Below are positions 33,994 through 41,310 of a stretch of DNA of 64,000 nt, in pieces. A model generated the notes under the pieces. The model ran no database searches and was not told the DNA's origin. It saw only the letters and a program-made list of their open reading frames with translations. Origin of the DNA: UBA2428 sp002343545 (lineage in GTDB: Bacteria; Bdellovibrionota; UBA2428); the NCBI GenBank assembly GCA_937952285.1, contig CALFZE010000048.1, positions 45,388 through 109,387 of the forward strand, read 5' to 3'. Every line of letters begins with the position of its first letter. The first letter of the stretch is position 1. The translations under genes and the position numbers were made by a program.

Positions 33994-34833
33994 TTAGGCG
34001 GCGCGTTTGCGCGGGACCGCACTCAGTTCTTGCATCATCTTGACGGCGTCGAAGGGAGCGTAGGCCTTCGCTTCGGTGCCGAAGTAGGCGAAGACGGGCT
34101 TGCCTTGCTTGGCCCACGCGCGGAATCGTTGGGCCCATTCTTTGATCTCGGCCGGCGGGTATCCCTTCGCGTATCCTTTGCCTTCGCCGTGAAAGCGTAA
34201 GTAGACGAAGTCGGCGGTCGCTTCCTCGAAGCCGGGCGCCCGTGCGCTGGCGTGGGTCATGACCGCCGCGACGTTGTGCGCCTTCAGAAAGGCGAGGAAG
34301 TCGGCGTTGTTGAAGCTCGGGTGACGAAACTCGAAGGCGTGACGAACGGGGAAGTCTCCCGTGACTTTGGTCCACGCGCGCCCTTCCATCTTGGCATCAT
34401 GTTTCTTGGCGGCTTTCGCGGCGTCTTTGGCCGTGTGGGGCAGAAGCTTGATGAACTTCTCGAAGCGATCGTCTTTGAGCGTGACGTTCGGCGGGAACTG
34501 CCACAGGATCGGGCCCAGTCGCGCGCCGAGACTCAGCGGTCCCGAAGCGAGAAAGTTGTGTAGCGGCGTTGCGCAGTCCTTCAGCCGACGGACGTGCGTG
34601 ATGTACTGCGGCGCCTTGACGGCGAAAACGAAATCCTCGGGGACTTGGCTCGCCCAGTTCTGGAAGGATTCGGGCTTCTGCAGCGAGTAAAAGGTGCCGT
34701 TGACCTCGATCGAGTTGACCTGGCGGCTGGCGTATTCGAGTTCGCGTTTTTGCACGAGGCCCTTGGGATAGAAGTCCCCGCGCCAGGCTTCGAAAGTCCA
34801 ACCCGAAAAACCCACGCGAATATCGGCTGCCAT
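33994..34833 (-). CDS. DUF72 family protein (YecE-like)
   Basis: A 279-residue protein of the DUF72 TIM-barrel-like family. The N terminus VGFSGWTFEAWRGDFYPKGL, the LEYASRQVNSIEVNGTFY segment and the Arg-rich LRFHGEGKGYAKGY near the end are the family hallmarks. Biochemical function remains poorly defined in the family. It is a minus-strand gene upstream of the tRNA in map order and shows no link to its neighbours other than strand. ATG start at 34833. Confidence 0.9.
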   Translation of the reverse strand: MAADIRVGFSGWTFEAWRGDFYPKGLVQKRELEYASRQVNSIEVNGTFYSLQKPESFQNWASQVPEDFVFAVKAPQYITHVRRLKDCATPLHNFLASGPLSLGARLGPILWQFPPNVTLKDDRFEKFIKLLPHTAKDAAKAAKKHDAKMEGRAWTKVTGDFPVRHAFEFRHPSFNNADFLAFLKAHNVAAVMTHASARAPGFEEATADFVYLRFHGEGKGYAKGYPPAEIKEWAQRFRAWAKQGKPVFAYFGTEAKAYAPFDAVKMMQELSAVPRKRAA

Positions 34834-34871
34834 ACCGACTTATCGGTCGGAAAGGCGCGTTCGTTGAGGGG

Positions 34872-35420
34872 CTAGGTGGGGATGCGGCAGCGGATGATCG
34901 AGGTGTCTTCGAAACCTTTGGTCTGCCCGGATTTGAAGACGAGGCCTTCGCAGTGCGCGGGCGGCGACTCGAGGACGGCCATGCACTTGGCCACGTCCGT
35001 GAGCATCGGCAGCGTCGAGATCGAGGGCGAGATGTAGGCACGCGGCAAAAGCGCCCAGCGCTCGGGGTAACTCAGGCGGTTCAACAGGGCGCCGTCTCGC
35101 TTGATGAAGTCGAAGACGAAGAGCTTGCCCTCGGGCTTCAGCCATTCGGCGTCGATGACGTTCCACCCGCTCGCGGGCGCGAAGAGGCGACGAAGCTCCG
35201 TGATCATGGGCTCGCTCAGGAGCTGGCGATGCGGAGCGCCCTGGCGATTGTAGACGATCGGCGCCTCGAGCGGGTCGGAGGGGATGTGGATCTGCGCGCG
35301 ATGGCCGTGGATCTTGATCTGGCCGACCCAGCCGGCTTCCAAGGTGCGTGCGACCGAAGCGCGGTCGGCGCGGATCTCGGTCTTGGGATGCATCGGTCGC
35401 ACGAAGATCGAACGGGGCAT
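34872..35420 (-). CDS. Stand-alone ATP-dependent DNA-ligase-like adenylation domain
   Basis: A 182-residue protein that looks like only the nucleotidyltransferase part of an ATP-dependent ligase. The possible motif I is QIKIHGHRAQIHI, with Lys followed by IHG instead of xDG; motif III is WNVIDAEWLKPEG; LFVFDF follows and the motif IV-like EGLVFKSGQTKGF is near the C terminus. No OB fold or C-terminal motif VI region is present. The start at 35420 has GAGG 9-12 bases upstream. It precedes a unit of unknown gene plus LigD on the same strand and could supply adenylation, or be a relic (inference). Not a typical full ligase. Confidence 0.75.
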   Translation of the reverse strand: MPRSIFVRPMHPKTEIRADRASVARTLEAGWVGQIKIHGHRAQIHIPSDPLEAPIVYNRQGAPHRQLLSEPMITELRRLFAPASGWNVIDAEWLKPEGKLFVFDFIKRDGALLNRLSYPERWALLPRAYISPSISTLPMLTDVAKCMAVLESPPAHCEGLVFKSGQTKGFEDTSIIRCRIPT

Positions 35421-35535
35421 CTCAACTCGCCTCGTGAAGATCGTGGGGGCAAAGATACTCGTCCGTGGCCGGACCGTGGGGATCTCCCGCATGGGAGACG
35501 CAAGCTACAATCCTCGGACGCATGCCGCAACGCCC

Positions 35536-36177
35536 TTACTTGATGTAGTTCTTGATCTTAAGCTGCTTCATGAGCTCGCGCAGGTCTTCGGGAGTCTTGG
35601 CGTAGGCTTTGGCCTTTTCGATGGCGCCGGGTGCCGCGCGCATGAGCATGGGTTTAAAGAGATTTTCCAAAACGTCGGCGGGAAGCTTTTGCAGTGCGTT
35701 AACAACGGCATCGTAGTTGGCTTCGAGCACTTCGGCGTCGAACTTGATACTGGCGAAGTCCCGCACGATGAGCTCTTCCGTGGCTTTTTCGCCCCAGCGC
35801 TCGCGGAATTCGGCCGCGTCTTCTTCGGTCAGCCCCGAGCTCGAGTCTTGGACGATGTAGGTGACCATGGTCTCTTCGCCCAGGATCTTGAAGGATTTTT
35901 GCAGCCCGCCGACGAGGCGCTTGGCGTACTCGCCTTGGGCGTAGTCGATGATGAGGTCCTTGTGGATCGTCGCCTCGCCCTCGAAGTGCTTGGCTTGGTC
36001 TTGGGCTTCGCGGAAGGCGTCGATGGCCTGCGCGACCTTGGCCGGGGGCGTGACGGTGTCGTTGCCCTCGGTCGTGGGCGTCTTGGTCTTCTTCGTCTTG
36101 AACGGATCGACCTTGGCGACCTTTTCGGGCTTTTCCGCTTTCGTTTCTTTCTTTTTGACCGCTGCCGCTTTGGCCAT
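35536..36177 (-). CDS. Protein of unknown function between ligase-like gene and ligD
   Basis: A 213-residue cytoplasmic protein. Residues 1-45 are Lys/Glu-rich and disordered (KKKETKAEKPEKVAKVDPFK), like the charged N termini of DNA-associated proteins. The rest is helical with AIDAFREAQDQAKHFEGEAT and a Lys-rich C terminus (MKQLKIKNYIK). It does not resemble Ku (no Ku-fold motifs such as the GSISFGLVNIP start). Placed 92 bases downstream of ligD on the same strand and 115 bases before the ligase-like gene. I cannot assign a function. Confidence 0.75.
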   Translation of the reverse strand: MAKAAAVKKKETKAEKPEKVAKVDPFKTKKTKTPTTEGNDTVTPPAKVAQAIDAFREAQDQAKHFEGEATIHKDLIIDYAQGEYAKRLVGGLQKSFKILGEETMVTYIVQDSSSGLTEEDAAEFRERWGEKATEELIVRDFASIKFDAEVLEANYDAVVNALQKLPADVLENLFKPMLMRAAPGAIEKAKAYAKTPEDLRELMKQLKIKNYIK

Positions 36178-36269
36178 TTTTCCCCCGTGGCCTCGCGAAA
36201 GGCCGACCCGTTCTTATCGGCATGGCGGGTGGGGGCTTAACGCGAACAAATGTATGGGGGGCGTCGGCG

Positions 36270-38423
36270 TTAAATCACGCGTTTGAGGCGCGCGAGGGCG
36301 CGGTCGAGGTCGTTCCTTTCGCTCAGCATGCCCTTCCAGAGATCGCCGACCCGTTCGAGACGGGCCGACGCGGTCTTGATCGTGAAGTTCCCAAGCCTCA
36401 GCTTGCCGTCGAGCTCCTTCCATTCGATGGGCATCGAGACCGTGGCCCCGGGCTTGGGTCGCACGCAATAGGGCGCGGCGAGCGTGGCGCCGCGGCGGTT
36501 CTGCAGGCAATCGAGGTAGATCTTGCCGCGGCGACGGGTGGGAACGCGCTCGAGGCTCGTCAGCTCAGGAAAACGTCGTTGGATGGGCGCGCAGACCGCG
36601 AGCGCGAACTCGCGCACGCGGTCGTAGTCGTATTCGGGCGCGACGGGCACCACGATGTGAAGGCCGCGCGAGCCCGAGGTTTTGCAGAAGGCCGTCACGC
36701 CGATCTTCTTGAGCAAGGCGTGAATGGCGCGCGCGACCTCGACGACGTCTTCGAAATCGTTGCCGTCCGGATCGAGGTCGATGATGACGAAGTCGGGGCG
36801 ATCGAGTTGGCCGACTCGCGAGCTCCAGGGATTGAGCTCGATGCAACCGAGATTCACGAGGTAAAGCAGGCTCGCCTCGTCCTGGCAGAGCGCGTAGTTG
36901 ATCGAGCGATTGGACGACTCGGAATAGATACGCTCCGTCTTGAGCCACTTGGGTAAATAGCCGGTGAGGTCCTTATGGAAGAAACTTTCGCCCTTGATGC
37001 CGTTGGGGTGGCGGTTCAGGGACTGGGGACGGTCTTTCAGGTGCGGCAGGATGTAGCGCGCGACCGAGCGGTAGTACTCGACGAGATCGCCTTTCGTGTA
37101 GCCTTCCTTCGGCCAGTAGATCTTATCGAGGTGCGTGAGGAGGGGCTTGGGCGCTTTTTCCTGGGCGGGCGCGGCCGCGCGGATCTTGAGCCACGCCGGG
37201 CTCGTGCCCGAGACGTAGGGAGCGTTCTTTTCTTTCGCGAGGATCCATTCGACGCCGCGTTTCGCCGCGGCTTTCGCGAAGGCGACGCCTTTGCCGGACG
37301 AGGGTTTGGCGACGACCAGGGGGCCGCCGCGACCGAGGTCGAGGTCGTCGAGTCGCGCTCGCCGCTCGAAGAGCGGGCGCTTGCGGAGACTGCGGCCGTC
37401 GAGGTGGAGAAGATCTTGGAGGACGAAGCGGGCCTGCGCGCCGCTGCCCACGATCTCGCCGTCGAAGAGGGCCCGGTGGGGAAGCTCGCGCAGGGCCGCG
37501 ACGAGGTGGGGGTACTTGGCGTTGAAGGAGAGCCCTTGGCGCGAGGAAATTTGCGCCGCGCCCCGGGCGACCGAGGCGAGGGCGCGCACGCCGTTCGATT
37601 CCTCGAAGGTCCAGTTTGCGTCGTCGAAAGCCGCGGCGCCGGCGACGGGAAGCATGGGTTTGAGCTTGCGCGGCAAGGCTTCGGCCGTTTCGGCGCCGGG
37701 CTTGGGGGCGACGTAGGCCGGGACGAGCGCCTTGGGCTTGGCCTCGGGCAACGGCGGCGGCTCGGGGAGCTTGATCGGCTTGCGCTTCGCGCGGCCTTTG
37801 CCCGGAAGCCAAACGTCCCCGGCGAGTTCGGAAGCTTGGGCGATCTCGCCGATCGTGCGCCCGCTCAGGATCGAACGGTCCTGGAGTTTGACGTCGGTGT
37901 AGTTGGAGAAGGCGTCGCGCTTTTTGAGCAGCAGCCACGCTTTTTCGTCGGGACCCTTGCCTTTGTTCAGCCGCACGAGCGCGAACTCGCCCCGGAGTTT
38001 GTGGCCGTGCAGGAGGAGCGTGATGTGGCCGGCCTCGAGGCCCTTGGCGAGCGCCCGCTCGCTTTGCTCGCGCGTCGTGGAGCCCCGTTCGAGGAAAGTC
38101 CCGGCGTCCCAGATCATGACGGTGCCGGCGCCGTAGTTGCCATTGGGGATGATGCCTTCGAAGAGCCCGTACTCGAGCGGGTGGTCCTCGACGCGGACCG
38201 CGAGGCGTTGATCCATGACGTTAAGTGAAGGTCCTTTGGGAACGGCCCAGCTGCGGTAGACGCCGCCGATCTCGAGCCGGAAGTCGAAGTGAAGTCGAGA
38301 GGCCTCGTGCATCTGCACGACGAAGCGCAAGGGCCCCTGGCCGGCCTTTGGCTTGGCCCCCTTGGGTTCGGGCGTCTTCTTGAAAAGACGCTTGCGGCGA
38401 TACTCGGAGAGTTTGTCCGTCAC
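36270..38423 (-). CDS. ligD: LigD-type protein (3'-phosphoesterase, degenerate ligase and polymerase domains)
   Basis: A 717-residue protein in the order phosphoesterase, ligase-like, polymerase. Residues 30-170 are the PE domain (FVVQMHEASRLHFDFRLE, with His39, His45, Asp47 and His81 candidates). Residues 425-717 are the polymerase/primase domain (DFVIIDLDPDGNDFEDVVEV with Asp549 and Asp551, and TSGSRGLHIVVPV). Residues 253-415 should be a ligase. At the motif I position (about 270-280) the expected FEIKWDGVRAL reads FEESNGVRAL, so the adenylated Lys is gone, and after SPAWLKIRA (408-416) the OB fold is absent. The ligase part thus looks inactive, while polymerase and phosphoesterase look intact. 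Confidence 0.92.
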   Translation of the reverse strand: MTDKLSEYRRKRLFKKTPEPKGAKPKAGQGPLRFVVQMHEASRLHFDFRLEIGGVYRSWAVPKGPSLNVMDQRLAVRVEDHPLEYGLFEGIIPNGNYGAGTVMIWDAGTFLERGSTTREQSERALAKGLEAGHITLLLHGHKLRGEFALVRLNKGKGPDEKAWLLLKKRDAFSNYTDVKLQDRSILSGRTIGEIAQASELAGDVWLPGKGRAKRKPIKLPEPPPLPEAKPKALVPAYVAPKPGAETAEALPRKLKPMLPVAGAAAFDDANWTFEESNGVRALASVARGAAQISSRQGLSFNAKYPHLVAALRELPHRALFDGEIVGSGAQARFVLQDLLHLDGRSLRKRPLFERRARLDDLDLGRGGPLVVAKPSSGKGVAFAKAAAKRGVEWILAKEKNAPYVSGTSPAWLKIRAAAPAQEKAPKPLLTHLDKIYWPKEGYTKGDLVEYYRSVARYILPHLKDRPQSLNRHPNGIKGESFFHKDLTGYLPKWLKTERIYSESSNRSINYALCQDEASLLYLVNLGCIELNPWSSRVGQLDRPDFVIIDLDPDGNDFEDVVEVARAIHALLKKIGVTAFCKTSGSRGLHIVVPVAPEYDYDRVREFALAVCAPIQRRFPELTSLERVPTRRRGKIYLDCLQNRRGATLAAPYCVRPKPGATVSMPIEWKELDGKLRLGNFTIKTASARLERVGDLWKGMLSERNDLDRALARLKRVI

Positions 38424-38515
38424 CCGTTTACGATAGCAGACGCGTGAACTTTCGGGCCGCGCTTAAGTTGGGAGGCCCAAAACCCGATCCGAAAGGCTTA
38501 GGAGGATCCCTCGTA

Positions 38516-38788
38516 ATGTCGCAAACCTGGCAAGCTCAAGTGCACGTGAAGTGGAACAAGAAATGGCCGAAAGAATGGGCGGCGAAGAAGTCGTGGGACT
38601 GGTTGAAGGAGTGGCCCGAAGTGAAGTCCGCTTGGACGACCATGGGTGAGTGGGACCTTGTCCTCTGGGTATCGGGCGACAGTCCGGAAGCCCTCGAGAA
38701 GTTCGTCTGCGACAAAGTCTGGTCGAAGGACTGGATCGAAAAGACCGAGACCCATTGGGCGCGAAACGTCTGGAACAGCGCCGCTTAG
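38516..38788 (+). CDS. Small Lrp/AsnC effector-domain-like protein
   Basis: A 90-residue protein with AGGAGG a few bases upstream of the ATG at 38516, which fixes the start. It is rich in Trp (nine of them) and its C-terminal half, MGEWDLVLWVSGDSPEALEK then FVCDKVWSKDW, resembles the ligand-binding RAM domain of Lrp/AsnC regulators without the DNA-binding part. Stand-alone RAM proteins exist in bacteria. The resemblance is weak enough that another fold is possible. A strong terminator follows. Confidence 0.75.
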   Translation: MSQTWQAQVHVKWNKKWPKEWAAKKSWDWLKEWPEVKSAWTTMGEWDLVLWVSGDSPEALEKFVCDKVWSKDWIEKTETHWARNVWNSAA

Positions 38789-38801
38789 GCCCCGAAATCA
38801 G

Positions 38802-38838
38802 AAGGCTTCCGAAGAACGCAAGGTTCTTCGGAAGCCTT
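38802..38838. terminator. Bidirectional terminator hairpin
   Basis: AAGGCTTCCGAAGAAC and its perfect complement (16 bases) flank a five-base loop; TTT follows on the plus strand. It lies between the convergent small gene (stop 38788) and the secreted protein on the minus strand (stop 38855). Confidence 0.85.
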
Positions 38839-38854
38839 TGACGTCACGTTGAGA

Positions 38855-39214
38855 TCAGGGCTCGAAGCAGCCGACGCTCGGTTGAACGTCGTAGAAAACC
38901 GTTTCGGATTGCGGATCGAGGGCCCGAAGGGGCTCGAGCAGCAAAGAAACGTCTTCGTAGGCCGGAGCCAACTCGAGGCAATAGACGCCGCCGCCTTCGA
39001 GGCCGCGGATCTTCGTCACGAAGTGGTCGACGAGTCCCTGCGCCAGCATCTCGCCGGCTTTCTCGCGGAAGGCCTTGTACGTGACTTCGTCGAAGCCCGT
39101 GAAGCCGCCGCGGAGGTCAACCGTGACCGCGCGCGGAAGGACAGGCGATTCCGCTTGGCTCGCGAAAGACGCGAAGCCGAGGGCGAGGATCGAAGAGCGC
39201 AAGAGCGTGTTCAT
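38855..39214 (-). CDS. Small secreted protein of unknown function
   Basis: A 119-residue exported protein; signal peptide about residues 1-21 (MNTLLRSSILALGFASFASQ then AESPV). The mature part is about 98 residues, with cysteines near VYCLELAP and in the final VGCFEP, possibly one disulfide. It starts 20 bases after the metalloprotease-like gene ends on the same strand, so both may be expressed together. Could be a substrate, inhibitor or partner (inference). Confidence 0.8.
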   Translation of the reverse strand: MNTLLRSSILALGFASFASQAESPVLPRAVTVDLRGGFTGFDEVTYKAFREKAGEMLAQGLVDHFVTKIRGLEGGGVYCLELAPAYEDVSLLLEPLRALDPQSETVFYDVQPSVGCFEP

Positions 39215-39233
39215 CGAAGTTCCTTTCCTTTGA

Positions 39234-40196
39234 TCAGTTGAGGACCGACTTGAACCAGCAAGCCGGACGGAGGCCGATTTTGTCGCCGCCCGCGGTCGTG
39301 CACGACGAAGCGACCGTTTCGGCTTCCGCTTCGGCGCTCAGCTGGCCTTTGGGATGCTTGCGGCCCGGGATCTTGTTGAGGTCGAAAGCCTTCGTGCAGA
39401 GCGCGCCCGCGAAGTAGGTGTCGAGGCGGCATTGGGCTTGCGGATGCGCCGTCGAGGTGACGGTCACGACGCGCGGGTCGGGCGTTTCGAACTTCGGCTT
39501 GGGTTGGCCGCCGAGGCTCGCGAGAAGGTGCGCGAGCGACATGCCGCCTTCCGTCACGCGGTAGCAAAGCTCGCGCTCGTTCGCCGTGCCCCAGGCCATG
39601 TCGCAAGCGACCTTGGCGGGTTGGTCGACTTCGTTGCGCGCGCGGCGGTTGCGGAAGCTGTCGCGGGCCCAAAGGCGGCGCGCGCAGACTTGCGTCGCCC
39701 AGTAGTCGGATTGGCCTTCGGAGGAAGCCCACATCTCGCCTTTGAAGGCGACGCCGCCGAGGTGGTGGCCGAGCTCATGGCAAACGACGAGGGCGAAGCC
39801 ATCCGGGGTGACTTCGGGACGACGGGCGAGGCCGCCGTACATGTTCACGTACCAGATCTTTTTGAGGGCATCCTGCGAAGCCGAAGCGTTCACCGTGGGG
39901 TTGTCCCACAGCTTGTTCACTTCGAGTTTGACGCCGTAGGCTTCGACGACGGGCGTGAAGAAGGTGATGACGTCGTCGATGATCTTGTGGAACTGCTCTT
40001 CGTTGACGTTCGCGACGTTTTCGACGCGGTCACGGAGGTGCAAGTTGTTGGGCGGCAAGAAGGTCTGTTCGGCCTTTTCGGCGGCGCGTTCGGCGGCCGT
40101 CGGCGGGCGGCGGAAAACGGGGGCGGCTTGGGCCGTCGAAGCGGCAAGGGTAATGGTCAGCAGACCAACTTGAAATTTGTTCACGATCCCTCCCAT
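39234..40196 (-). CDS. Secreted zinc metalloprotease-like protein
   Basis: A 320-residue exported protein (signal peptide ending near STAQA-AP). The zincin motif is VVCHELGHHLGG: His140, Glu141 and His144, with a candidate third ligand Glu160 in EMWASSEGQSDYWATQVC, 19 residues downstream in the manner of gluzincins. Later cysteines (CARR, KVACDMA, ELCYRV, CRLD, CTKA, SSCTTA) suggest disulfides. Start choice is uncertain: the ATG at 40196 has no Shine-Dalgarno, while a GTG at 40184 is preceded by GGAGG at close spacing and gives MNKFQVGLLTIT. The fold is inferred from the motif; no family name is safe. Confidence 0.82.
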   Translation of the reverse strand: MGGIVNKFQVGLLTITLAASTAQAAPVFRRPPTAAERAAEKAEQTFLPPNNLHLRDRVENVANVNEEQFHKIIDDVITFFTPVVEAYGVKLEVNKLWDNPTVNASASQDALKKIWYVNMYGGLARRPEVTPDGFALVVCHELGHHLGGVAFKGEMWASSEGQSDYWATQVCARRLWARDSFRNRRARNEVDQPAKVACDMAWGTANERELCYRVTEGGMSLAHLLASLGGQPKPKFETPDPRVVTVTSTAHPQAQCRLDTYFAGALCTKAFDLNKIPGRKHPKGQLSAEAEAETVASSCTTAGGDKIGLRPACWFKSVLN

Positions 40197-40323
40197 GGAT
40201 ACGTAGCAACGTCTTGGTCGCGTCCGGTCTGAACAACCGAAGCGCTTTGTGCCTTCGGTCCTAGCGCGAAGTCTCGACCTCTGTCGATGCTCCCACCTGC
40301 TAAAACGGGGCCAGGGGTTTAGA

Positions 40324-41307
40324 ATGAGTCGCATGCCGGATTTTCGCATTCAGGACAGCATGGAGAACTTCGAGTGGATCGACGTCGTCGGGCCCACGGA
40401 AGAACATCTTCGGGCGCTCGCGCGTCACCATGGGCTCCCGGAAGACGTCGTGGCGGGATGTCTCGCTTCGGACCTGCAGCCTCGCTGGGAACGTCTCGGA
40501 AAATGGCAGTATCTCGTCGTGCGCATGCACGACTTCGAGGCCGCGAAAGACGCCGACACGATCCAGGAGCTGACCCGTAAAATCTGCATATTTTATTCGG
40601 AAAGCGCTTTGCTCACGGTCCATCGCCGCGACCAGGATTTCTTCGCGAAGCTTCGCGCGGACTGGGCCTCCCGCTTGCGGGGCTCGGGGCAACTTTACAT
40701 ATCTTCGGAGATCCTCGGGGAGATCTTGGACGGCGCTTTTTCCAGTTTCCAGGAGCCGATCGCGGCCGCGGTGGAATCGATGGATCGTTTTGAGATGAGC
40801 GTCTTCGATGCTCCCGGGGCCGAGCGCTTCACCCTCAAGAAGGGCTACCTGCTGCGTCGCCGCGCCTACGTCTACCGGCGCACGATGAGGCTCTCGCTCG
40901 AGCTGCTCGGGCGCTTCGTGCCCGAGCTTCCCGCGCCCGCCCGCGACCCCGTTCAGGCGGCCCGTGCCCTTGCCGAAGGGATTTACGCGAGCGTCGACGA
41001 ACTCGAGGACCACGCGAACGGGCTGCTGAACCTGCACCTCACCATCCTCTCGAACAACATGGCGCAGGCTTCCCACAACACGAACGAAGTCATGCGCGTG
41101 CTCACGGTCATCTCGGTGTGCTTCATGCCGCTCAACTTGATCGCCGGGATCTACGGGATGAACTTCGCGTTGATGCCCGAACTGAGGCATCCGTGGGGTT
41201 ACCCGCTCGTGCTCTTGCTCATGACGGGTACGGCGTCGACGATCTTGATCTGGTTCTGGCGTCGCGGCTGGTTGCGCAAGGCGCCCCGCTTGCCGCGCGT
41301 CCGCTGA
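40324..41307 (+). CDS. corA: CorA-family magnesium/cobalt transporter
   Basis: A 327-residue membrane transporter of the 2-TM-GxN family, forming a pentameric Mg2+ channel. The diagnostic YGMNF motif is at residues 277-281, at the end of the first membrane helix (SVCFMPLNLIAGI). A second helix (LVLLLMTGTASTILIWFWRR) follows, and a charged C-terminal end stays in the cytoplasm. The N-terminal about 250 residues are the soluble funnel domain with long helices. It is convergent with dnaE2, whose stop is only 3 bases away. The intergenic stretch 40197-40323, shared with the protease gene, is where both promoters must lie. Confidence 0.93.
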   Translation: MSRMPDFRIQDSMENFEWIDVVGPTEEHLRALARHHGLPEDVVAGCLASDLQPRWERLGKWQYLVVRMHDFEAAKDADTIQELTRKICIFYSESALLTVHRRDQDFFAKLRADWASRLRGSGQLYISSEILGEILDGAFSSFQEPIAAAVESMDRFEMSVFDAPGAERFTLKKGYLLRRRAYVYRRTMRLSLELLGRFVPELPAPARDPVQAARALAEGIYASVDELEDHANGLLNLHLTILSNNMAQASHNTNEVMRVLTVISVCFMPLNLIAGIYGMNFALMPELRHPWGYPLVLLLMTGTASTILIWFWRRGWLRKAPRLPRVR

Positions 41308-41310
41308 CGA

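Noticed and set aside
36270..38423. LigD as a complete NHEJ ligase
   Set aside because: Motif I lysine and the OB fold are missing, so ligase activity is not claimed. The polymerase and phosphoesterase parts are retained.
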